Of a stretch of DNA of 6,774 nt, positions 1 to 5,704 are shown in pieces. The notes under the pieces are model-generated. The model made no database searches. It was given only the letters and a program-made list of their open reading frames with translations, and was not told the origin of the DNA. Location: NCBI GenBank assembly GCA_029052085.1, contig JAIDJS010000290.1, positions 1 to 6,774 of the forward strand, in the 5' to 3' direction. The position numbers were made by a program, and so were the translations under genes. Source of the DNA: Eubacterium sp. Lineage in GTDB: Bacteria; Bacillota; Clostridia; Oscillospirales; Acutalibacteraceae. Positions within the stretch are counted from its first letter, which is position 1. Each line of letters opens with the position of its first letter.

Positions 1-235
1 CAATTACTCAAAAAATCAGATTATCAGAATTTTTAAAGAAACCTATGGAATTACGCCTTATCGCTATTTTATCGAGCGAAAAATTGATATTGCAAAGCTG
101 TATTTAAGCAATACAAAAAGTTCAATAAGTGAAATTTCAAAAATTCTGTCTTTTTCTGACCAAAACTATTTTTCGTCGGAATTCAAAAAAACCACTTCAC
201 TTTCGCCTTCAGATTACAGAAAAAAGATGAATTAG
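1..235 (+). CDS. AraC-family transcriptional regulator, C-terminal fragment
   Basis: This is the last 77 codons of a gene cut by the left edge; codons run from base 2 to the TAG at 233-235. The translation matches the C-terminal DNA-binding domain of AraC/XylS regulators. It shows the end of the first helix-turn-helix (IIRIFKETYGITPYRYF), the linker helix (IERKIDIAKLYL), and the second helix-turn-helix with the family signature (ISEISKILSFSDQNYFSSEF, then SPSDYRK). The usual Gly in 'LGFSD' is Ser here. The N-terminal effector domain is outside the window, so the ligand cannot be read. AraC regulators beside a glycosidase often control sugar use, and the convergent GH36 gene makes alpha-galactosides a reasonable guess, but only a guess. 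GC is about 29% by hand count, lower than sampled stretches of the neighbouring genes. The family call is secure; the target is unknown. Confidence 0.9.
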   Translation, partial: NYSKNQIIRIFKETYGITPYRYFIERKIDIAKLYLSNTKSSISEISKILSFSDQNYFSSEFKKTTSLSPSDYRKKMN

Positions 236-303
236 CGGCTTGTTATGAAAATTATTGAATATAATAAATAAGAATTTGTTCGGTATTTTATCCCGGACAG
301 TAT

Positions 304-337
304 AAAAGGATAGTTAAATGGCATTAACTATCCTTTT
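304..337. terminator. Bidirectional intrinsic terminator between convergent genes
   Basis: A perfect 14-bp inverted repeat has arms 304-317 and 324-337 with a 6-base loop. The left arm starts AAAA and the right arm ends in TTTTT (334-338), so the hairpin carries a U-run whichever strand is transcribed. It lies between the stop of the AraC gene (235) and the stop of the GH36 gene (356) and can serve both. A weaker hairpin (278-283 with 293-298, one G-U pair) lies just upstream and has no U-run. Confidence 0.85.
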
Positions 338-355
338 TCTATTTAACACTTAATT

Positions 356-2002
356 TCAGCAGCTTTCGCCTGTTTCCGAATTAAATCTGAAGCTTTCTTC
401 CCTGCCGTCTACTATGCAATCAACAGAAATAATATTCTTCTCTGCAAATTCGGCATTCAGAATCTTAATATCCTTTTTCCGTATCGTATCTAAAAAGACC
501 TTCATCTGATTATCCTTATAGTCTTCAACATTATCGGAAACAAAAAGCAAACTGCCGAAATAGCTGTTTATTTTAGCGAGCAGAGCCCTTTGATCAAAGC
601 TCATTTTTGTATTTGTATCTCTTAAAAGGAATACATCCGGATCATTAAGGAAGGCTCTGCCGTTTAAATGACGTCTGAATACAGTACAGTTAACCGTGTT
701 AGGTGTGCTTACATCCTCTCTGATTCTATGCTTTCTTCTAATCCATTCAAGATCTACATCCGCTCCGATCCGGCAGAAATCAACCTTGCCGAAGGCAGGC
801 ATAAGAGGCACACCGCAGCCGAGAATAATTTTATCTCCGACACATTCGCGAATCAAATCCATTGCATCGCACATAACCTCGCCTCTTGTTTTATTATGAA
901 TAGGAAGCACACAGGCAGCATAAAGAAAATCAAGCTTAACCATATCGTAGCCCCATTCATTAAGAATAACATCAAAGAAATGCCTGATATAATCAGCAGC
1001 CCCCTTATTGTAGATATCCAGCGCATAAAACGGCCCCCAGTTCGGACCTGCAACATAGGGCTTGCCTTTTTTGTCATTAACCAGCCAATCCTTATGCTCT
1101 TTATAAACTGAAGAATTTGCCGTTACGGCAAGCGGAGCAAGCCATAAGCCCGCAAGCATATTTTTTTTATGTATTTCATCAGCAATCTTTTTCATACCAT
1201 TGGGAAATTTATCCGATTGGGTTTCAAGCCAATCACCGATTGCCTTCTGATATCCGTAATCTATCTGGAAAATATCAACCTTTTCATCAAGCTTTGACAG
1301 GGATTCAAGATCACGAACAACTATATCCTCTGTAATGGAGCCATAATAGTTATACCAAGTTGTATAACCGCACTTTTTCTCTTTCTGTGTACACTGAACA
1401 CCCATTAAATCAAAATAGGTATCAAATGCAGCCTCGTACTCATCGGTAATCATCGCATAATCGGCAATAAGCGTTCTTCCGGAAAAAGTTACACCCTCCA
1501 ATTCCTTTTCGATAATAACCTGCTGATTTTCCACATCAAATCTGATAATGGTAAACCCGCATCTTTCACTGAGTGAGCCGAACAAATCAACCTTGCCGTT
1601 TGTTCTTACATATCCATAGGACCAGCCATAAAACAAACCTTTTCTTCTTGGATACTTACAGATAAAATAATCACCGGATTTGCCGATACCAATTTTCTGA
1701 ACAAAAGGGGTTTTAACATAGAACTCCGTAAATCTGCTGAGTTCATTCATTTCTTCGTCAATAAAGTATTCCCTGCTGTCTGTCCAGGACTGATAACCAT
1801 TTACAAACACACGGCTATCCTTATTGAACTTATAAGGATAAATAATCTGAAACTTTTGAATCGTTAAAGGCTCTTCTGCATTAAGATACATAGCGGTTCT
1901 GCAGCCCTTCTCCTGTTTTTCAATAAAAAAATGAGGAGATTTAAACCCATTGCACGTAAAGTGTTTTCCCTTTACCGAATAGTTTATTAGCATCTTTTCC
2001 AT
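356..2002 (-). CDS. Alpha-galactosidase, GH36/melibiase type
   Basis: 548-aa cytosolic glycosidase with no signal peptide, expected to release terminal alpha-galactose from melibiose/raffinose-type sugars by a retaining mechanism. It has an N-terminal beta-rich domain (about 1-205), then a (beta/alpha)8 catalytic domain (about 210-470) and a short C-terminal beta region. Family landmarks are the barrel entry GYTTWYNYYG (212-221), FQIDYGYQ (245-252) with D248, GLWLAPL (285-291), the nucleophile strand VKLD with D358, and the RIGAD segment (411-415) with D415 as likely acid/base. The 57-residue spacing between these two Asp and the overall length resemble compact bacterial GH36 enzymes such as T. 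maritima GalA. The ATG at 2000-2002 is preceded by GAGAGGT (2011-2017), which supports it over the second ATG at codon 4. It has its own promoter and looks monocistronic. Exact specificity (galactose versus N-acetylgalactosamine) is not decided by the sequence. Confidence 0.88.
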   Translation of the reverse strand: MEKMLINYSVKGKHFTCNGFKSPHFFIEKQEKGCRTAMYLNAEEPLTIQKFQIIYPYKFNKDSRVFVNGYQSWTDSREYFIDEEMNELSRFTEFYVKTPFVQKIGIGKSGDYFICKYPRRKGLFYGWSYGYVRTNGKVDLFGSLSERCGFTIIRFDVENQQVIIEKELEGVTFSGRTLIADYAMITDEYEAAFDTYFDLMGVQCTQKEKKCGYTTWYNYYGSITEDIVVRDLESLSKLDEKVDIFQIDYGYQKAIGDWLETQSDKFPNGMKKIADEIHKKNMLAGLWLAPLAVTANSSVYKEHKDWLVNDKKGKPYVAGPNWGPFYALDIYNKGAADYIRHFFDVILNEWGYDMVKLDFLYAACVLPIHNKTRGEVMCDAMDLIRECVGDKIILGCGVPLMPAFGKVDFCRIGADVDLEWIRRKHRIREDVSTPNTVNCTVFRRHLNGRAFLNDPDVFLLRDTNTKMSFDQRALLAKINSYFGSLLFVSDNVEDYKDNQMKVFLDTIRKKDIKILNAEFAEKNIISVDCIVDGREESFRFNSETGESC

Positions 2003-2026
2003 AAAATTTTACCTCTCATAAAAAAA

Positions 2027-2046
2027 TGTGAATATATAATATCACA
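2027..2046. promoter_or_regulatory. TGTGA-N10-TCACA dyad over the GH36 promoter
   Basis: Perfect 5-bp inverted arms (TGTGA at 2027-2031, TCACA at 2042-2046) flank a 10-base all-A/T core. The dyad covers the whole predicted -10 box (2036-2041) and the likely start point, where a repressor would act. The half-sites look like CRP/FNR half-sites, but the core is 10 bases, not the usual 6, so a standard CRP site is unlikely. The role as an operator is inferred from position only. Confidence 0.35.
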
Positions 2047-2065
2047 GCCTGTTCATGAAAATCAA
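2036..2065 (-). promoter_or_regulatory. Predicted sigma-A promoter of the GH36 gene
   Basis: On the - strand, TTGATT (2065-2060) is followed after 18 bases by TATTAT (2041-2036). A TG one base upstream of the -10 box (2044-2043) makes an extended -10. Transcription would start near 2029, giving a leader of about 27 bases that carries the GAGAGGT ribosome binding site. The region is AT-rich, so chance matches are possible, but the placement fits well. Confidence 0.5.
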
Positions 2066-2117
2066 TATAAAATTCAGTAATTGTAATATAAAAAATAGAA
2101 AAACAGCTCTTATAACT

Positions 2118-2151
2118 AAAAAAATCAGCATAGTTAAAACCATGCTGATTT
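2118..2151 (-). terminator. Intrinsic terminator of the tadA operon
   Basis: An inverted repeat with 10-bp perfect arms (2122-2131 and 2142-2151) is extended inward by a GTT/AAC pairing after one A/C mismatch. On the - strand it is followed by a run of seven U (2124-2118). It begins 11 bases after the tadA stop codon, so it ends the four-gene operon before the GH36 promoter. Confidence 0.85.
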
Positions 2152-2162
2152 GTGAAGTTTTT

Positions 2163-2609
2163 TTACTTTACACATCTTAAGTTTTTAAAAAAATCCTTTA
2201 ACATTGACGAACATTCTTTTTCATTGACACCGCCGATAATTTCTGGCTTATGATTATAAGATAAATCATTAAAACTAACAACCGAGCCGAACGAGCCTGC
2301 TTTTTTATCATATGCACCAAAGATAACCTTTTTTATTCTTGAGTTAATGATAGCTCCAGCACACATCGGACAAGGCTCTAAGGTCACGTACATTTCACAC
2401 TGCCAAAGCCGCCAGCCTCCAAGAGCCTTACAAGCATTATCTATTGCCTCAATCTCAGCATGATAAAGCGCATTTTTTCCAAGTTCACGCCTGTTTCTGC
2501 CCTCGCCGACTATTACATTTTCCTTAACTACTACTGCACCAACAGGGACCTCGCCCTCTGAAGCACTTATTCGGGCAAGCTCCATTGCCCGCTTCATAAA
2601 TTCATTCAT
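2163..2609 (-). CDS. tadA: tRNA-specific adenosine deaminase TadA
   Basis: 148-aa zinc-dependent deaminase that converts adenosine 34 to inosine in the anticodon of tRNA-Arg(ACG), allowing one tRNA to read CGU, CGC and CGA. The cytidine/deoxycytidylate deaminase fold is plain: VPVGAVVV (21-28), the zinc and catalytic motif HAE (H50, E52), and PCPMC with zinc ligands C80 and C83. TadA-typical features are the GGWRLW segment (64-69), TLEPCPMCAGAI, and the DKKAGSFGS loop (91-99), which distinguish it from guanine or cytosine deaminases. Length fits the family (about 150-170 aa). Its ATG overlaps the stop of the preceding protease gene in an ATGA, and no strong Shine-Dalgarno is visible, so translational coupling is likely. 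It is the last gene of the operon, and a terminator follows. Confidence 0.95.
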   Translation of the reverse strand: MNEFMKRAMELARISASEGEVPVGAVVVKENVIVGEGRNRRELGKNALYHAEIEAIDNACKALGGWRLWQCEMYVTLEPCPMCAGAIINSRIKKVIFGAYDKKAGSFGSVVSFNDLSYNHKPEIIGGVNEKECSSMLKDFFKNLRCVK

Positions 2610-3631
2610 CTTATTGTTGCTATTATAGAAATTACAAAATACAAAAACGGAAATATCATACCCGGAACAAAGAAAAAGGCTGCAATCTTTTTTCCCGTTG
2701 TATTCTGAAACGGCTCTGAAATCGTTTTTTCACTCTTTTTAAAATAACCCTTAAAACCAAGAACAAGAGCGGATATACCGCCAAGAACAAGCCAGCCGAC
2801 AAAGAACCAAACGGTTATATCCTCTGTTTCTATACCTGCAAAATGCTTGGCAATGCTTGAAACAACACTCATGGAATTATTGAGTAAATGAATCAGAACA
2901 GCGGGAACAATGCTATCTGTTTTCACGGTTACATAACCTAAAATCAAGCCTACAAGCGTAGCAAAAACAAACTGAACCAAATTGGCGTGCATTAAGCCGA
3001 AAACAATAGAAACAGCTATAACACCGAATGCCTTGCCATGCTTTCTCAGTAAACCTAATCCGCAGCAGCGCATACCGAATTCTTCGCAAAGAGCGGGCAT
3101 AACCGCCGTTCCTATAGCTATTGCAATACTTGTTACAAAGGAATCCGGCTCCGGAGTTTCATATTGCAGCGGATCATGACCCAATGCCTGAAAAAATGCA
3201 ACAACAATTCCAACAGCATAATTTGCAGCAATACAGCAAAACATACCGAAGGTTACCCATAAATACATATCCTTACCGGAAACCTTTTTGGTAGGAATAA
3301 TATCAACAGTGTACTTTTTTCTGTTTACATACGCCATTACGCCAAATGGAATCACTATGCAAATCAGATCAACTACAACGATTCCGAAGCAGGTTTGAAA
3401 CAGAGCGGAATTGTTGTACAGCTCCTCCAAACCAAAAACATTTAAAAGTAAAACACAAGCAAGCTGAAGAAGAATAAATGCGGAAATTACAATACCGAAA
3501 ATATTGCCGAGACGCCTTATTTCCTTCCTTTCCAATCTTGCCTTTTCCATATAAAATCTGCTTTTCATTGCAGCCTCGTTATAATCATAATTTGGCTGAT
3601 TAAACTGCGGCGGCTGATAATAATTGTTCAA
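2606..3631 (-). CDS. CPBP-family intramembrane metalloprotease/glutamic protease (CAAX protease-like)
   Basis: 341-aa polytopic membrane protein of the CPBP (ABI/Rce1-like) family. All three active-site motifs are present: EExxxR (E183, E184, R188), FxxxH (F211, H215) and HxxxN (H248, N252). Roughly eight hydrophobic segments are visible, including about 41-68, 81-101, 122-148, 202-235, 273-293 and 316-338. The N-terminus (1-20) is a Tyr/Pro/Gln/Asn-rich tail followed by a charged stretch. Relatives include the eukaryotic CAAX protease Rce1 and bacterial proteins linked to bacteriocin immunity or membrane-protein processing; the substrate here cannot be read. The start is a TTG (3629-3631) with GAGGG (3638-3642) six bases upstream. 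The first in-frame ATG (codon 22) lacks this support and would remove the tail. It lies 26 bases after galU and overlaps tadA by 4 bases. Confidence 0.88.
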   Translation of the reverse strand: MNNYYQPPQFNQPNYDYNEAAMKSRFYMEKARLERKEIRRLGNIFGIVISAFILLQLACVLLLNVFGLEELYNNSALFQTCFGIVVVDLICIVIPFGVMAYVNRKKYTVDIIPTKKVSGKDMYLWVTFGMFCCIAANYAVGIVVAFFQALGHDPLQYETPEPDSFVTSIAIAIGTAVMPALCEEFGMRCCGLGLLRKHGKAFGVIAVSIVFGLMHANLVQFVFATLVGLILGYVTVKTDSIVPAVLIHLLNNSMSVVSSIAKHFAGIETEDITVWFFVGWLVLGGISALVLGFKGYFKKSEKTISEPFQNTTGKKIAAFFFVPGMIFPFLYFVISIIATIR

Positions 3632-3657
3632 AACTTTCCCTCGATTCAGAAAGCCGT

Positions 3658-4533
3658 TTAATCAAGGCTTTCAGCAATTTTCTTTATGTAAGCCTTAAGT
3701 TCATCCCTTGTATCGGGATGATTAAGACCCACCTCGATATTCGCTTGAAGAATACCGAATTTATTGCCCATATCATAACGCTCGCCCTCATAATCAACAG
3801 CAATTATTCCCTCTGTCTGAGCAAGCACCTTCATAGCATCTGTAAGCTGCAGTTCATTTCCGGCACCGGCAGGTGTTTTTTCCAGAATATCAAAAATTTC
3901 CGGCGGAAGCACCGTTCTGCCGAGAATTGAATAATTACCGAGTATTTCTTCCGGCTTCGGCTTTTCAATCATATCAGAACAATTGTAGCAATTCTCTTCC
4001 AGATGTTCCGTTTTAAGCGAGCAATATTTTATTATATTCTCATCCGAAACCTCCTTAACACCAACAATGCCCCTGCCATATTTTTCATAGGCATCGCAAA
4101 GCTGTTTGGTTACAGGCTTTTCAGATATAATAACATCATCGCCGTAAAGAACGGCAAACGGTTCGTTACCGATAAAATTTTTAGCACAAAGAACGGCGTG
4201 CCCCAGACCCTTTGTTTCCTTCTGCCTTAGAAAATAAATATTTCCGAAATTTGAGCAGGACAGAACATCATCAAGAATATTCTTTTTGCTTTCGTTTTCA
4301 GACAGCTTTGCTTCCAGCTCAAAGGAATGATCAAAATGATCCTCAATAGCACCCTTGTTTCTGTTTGTAATAACAAGAACTTCCTCTATTCCCGAAGCAA
4401 AAGCCTCTTCAACAATATACTGAATTGCAGGCTTATCAACAATATTAAGCATTTCCTTCGGTACTGCCTTAGAAGCAGGAAGCACCCTTGTTCCCATGCC
4501 TGCTGCAGGTATGATTGCCTTTCTAACTTTCAT
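3658..4533 (-). CDS. galU: UTP--glucose-1-phosphate uridylyltransferase
   Basis: 291-aa cytosolic nucleotidyltransferase making UDP-glucose from UTP and glucose-1-phosphate, a precursor for UDP-galactose, glycolipids, teichoic acid sugars and exopolysaccharide. Family motifs are in order: the nucleotide-binding loop AAGMGTR (10-16), PKEML (25-29), KGLGHAV (108-114), the metal site GDD (131-133), the sugar-phosphate lysine in IEKP (K191), the GAGNELQLTDAM segment (223-234), and the C-terminal YDMGNKFG (253-260). Length is close to E. coli GalU and B. subtilis GtaB. Where many homologues read 'KYGI/V', this one reads KYCSLK (169-174), a small departure. The ATG at 4531-4533 has GAGGG (4541-4545) seven bases upstream. 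It is the second gene of the operon, 32 bases after the zinc-finger gene. RmlA or other NDP-sugar enzymes are less likely given the GalU-specific motifs. Confidence 0.95.
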   Translation of the reverse strand: MKVRKAIIPAAGMGTRVLPASKAVPKEMLNIVDKPAIQYIVEEAFASGIEEVLVITNRNKGAIEDHFDHSFELEAKLSENESKKNILDDVLSCSNFGNIYFLRQKETKGLGHAVLCAKNFIGNEPFAVLYGDDVIISEKPVTKQLCDAYEKYGRGIVGVKEVSDENIIKYCSLKTEHLEENCYNCSDMIEKPKPEEILGNYSILGRTVLPPEIFDILEKTPAGAGNELQLTDAMKVLAQTEGIIAVDYEGERYDMGNKFGILQANIEVGLNHPDTRDELKAYIKKIAESLD

Positions 4534-4565
4534 ATTTTTGCCCTCATAAAATATACTGAATCCAT

Positions 4566-5531
4566 TTAAAACATATACGAAAAGAATGAAATTGCCAGCA
4601 GAATAAGCGGAAAAAATACATTTACGCCGCCCTGCTTTGCAAGAAATATTTTTCTAAGCTCAGCCTGACTCATGCTTTCGTTACCGGTTACAGGACCGAC
4701 AAAAGAAAAAGATTCGCCGAGATCAACTTTTTCATCAACTGTTTTTATGATTTTTACAACCCTTTTACGATACTGATGATCGGCAATAACAGCAGCAACC
4801 ATTCTTAAAACAACAGATACGGCTATCGTTATTAAAACAGCCAACCATGCCTGCCTGTTTTCGGGAGCGGCAATTGATTCTTTTAAAAACGATGACATTT
4901 TCTCTGTATCATAGGTTGCCATAATACTATACATTTCAGTATAGATATTTTTAAGCACAAGCATAGCCGATTCAAATACTTTACTTATAATTGCACTTGC
5001 AACAAAAGGAAGAACAAGAAAAACAAGACTTTCCGTATACATTTTTCTATACATAAAATAATACGGACCAAAGATAAACGCACCCCAGTTCCAGCCAAGC
5101 TTTCCGTTTTTAGAAAACCTTTTTACGAATCTTTCGGAATTCACACCGACAACGGTTGCTGCATCAAGCGTGCTTACACCATCAATGTCATATTCCGAAG
5201 ATACCTTTTGCTGAATTTCCGCATTTGCTTCTTCAGCCTTATTATGAACAGCATCATTTACCGGATGCACATTCTCAAATACCTGACGCGCATCAGCAGC
5301 AAACTGCTCAAAGGATTGGGGTTGTGCAGGTTCGGCTGGCTTTTCATTATCATCATTGTTTCTGCTGTAAACAAAATCCGTGCCGTGCTTATCCTTATTA
5401 ACACATTTTCCAAGTGATTTATAGCATTCTCTGTGATGAGGTGTTCCGCATTCAGGGCAGGAAACAACATCATCGCCCTCTGTAAATTCCTTGCCGCAGA
5501 CAGGGCATTTATTATTCTCGTATAAAAACAT
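4566..5531 (-). CDS. Membrane protein with N-terminal prokaryotic RING-like zinc finger and DUF2628-like domain
   Basis: 321-aa protein, first gene of the operon. The N-terminus (9-43) is a compact treble-clef zinc finger: C9/C12, C25/C28, H32/H33, C36 and C43, with the 'CPxC...CPECGTPHHRECY' look of the Prok-RING_1 family. A charged, Asn/Glu/Pro-rich linker (about 50-125) follows. The second part begins with GWNWGAFIFGPYYFMYRKMY (145-164), typical of DUF2628-type membrane domains, and has hydrophobic segments near 166-186, 219-249 and 303-321. The finger would face the cytoplasm if the first transmembrane segment starts after the linker. The function is not established: RING-like folds can bind proteins or, in eukaryotes, act as ubiquitin ligases, but no ubiquitin-like partner is in view. 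The ATG at 5529-5531 has AGGAG six bases upstream (within 5536-5542). Domain names come from recognition, not a search. Confidence 0.75.
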   Translation of the reverse strand: MFLYENNKCPVCGKEFTEGDDVVSCPECGTPHHRECYKSLGKCVNKDKHGTDFVYSRNNDDNEKPAEPAQPQSFEQFAADARQVFENVHPVNDAVHNKAEEANAEIQQKVSSEYDIDGVSTLDAATVVGVNSERFVKRFSKNGKLGWNWGAFIFGPYYFMYRKMYTESLVFLVLPFVASAIISKVFESAMLVLKNIYTEMYSIMATYDTEKMSSFLKESIAAPENRQAWLAVLITIAVSVVLRMVAAVIADHQYRKRVVKIIKTVDEKVDLGESFSFVGPVTGNESMSQAELRKIFLAKQGGVNVFFPLILLAISFFSYMF

Positions 5532-5573
5532 TTTTAACTCCTGTAAAAATTTGCATATTGCTATTCTAACTAA

Positions 5574-5602
5574 ATTATACTTATATTAGCATAAAAAATC
5601 AA
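5574..5602 (-). promoter_or_regulatory. Sigma-A promoter of the zinc-finger/galU/CPBP/tadA operon
   Basis: On the - strand, TTGATT (5602-5597) and a consensus TATAAT (5579-5574) are separated by exactly 17 bases. The start point would be near 5567, about 35 bases before the ATG at 5531. No other convincing promoter is seen in the 32- and 26-base gaps downstream, which supports one transcript for the four genes. Confidence 0.7.
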
Positions 5603-5636
5603 CTGATTGATTAAAATAAAGTAAATATATTTTTAA

Positions 5637-5648
5637 CAAGATATCTTG
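5637..5648. repeat. 12-bp perfect palindrome in the divergent promoter region
   Basis: CAAGATATCTTG is a perfect 12-bp palindrome lying between two divergent promoters. Its last three bases are the first three of the prfB -35 box (5646-5651), and it sits 34 bases upstream of the leftward -35 box. This is a possible operator, but a 12-bp palindrome in AT-rich DNA can occur by chance. Confidence 0.4.
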
Positions 5649-5674
5649 CAATAATTCCGTAATTTGTATATAAT
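5646..5674 (+). promoter_or_regulatory. Sigma-A promoter of prfB
   Basis: TTGCAA (5646-5651) and a consensus TATAAT (5669-5674) are separated by 17 bases. Transcription would begin near 5681, giving a leader of about 24 bases that carries AAGGAG (5692-5697), seven bases before the prfB ATG. The short leader leaves no room for a riboswitch or attenuator. Confidence 0.75.
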
Positions 5675-5704
5675 AGCGATGTTTATTAAATAAGGAGATT
5701 TACG

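Noticed and set aside
278..298. Hairpin GTTCGG/CCGGAC downstream of the AraC gene
   Set aside because: Only 6 pairs with one G-U and no U-run; the 14-bp hairpin just after it explains termination better.
668..1111. 147-codon open frame on the + strand
   Set aside because: It lies wholly inside the GH36 gene on the opposite strand, resembles no family, and has no convincing ribosome binding site; it is a shadow of the real gene.
2027..2046. CRP/FNR binding site
   Set aside because: The half-sites TGTGA and TCACA match, but the spacing is 10 bases and not the 6 those proteins need; it is kept only as an unassigned dyad.
2163..5531. Ubiquitin-like conjugation system built around the RING-like protein
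   Set aside because: No E1, E2, ubiquitin-like or JAB-type peptidase gene is present; the CPBP protease is a different family and the other two genes are housekeeping enzymes.
5532..5704. Riboswitch, T-box or small RNA gene in the divergent spacer
   Set aside because: The predicted leaders are only about 24 and 35 bases, and no stable structured element or terminator hairpin is visible; two promoters and a short palindrome account for the region.
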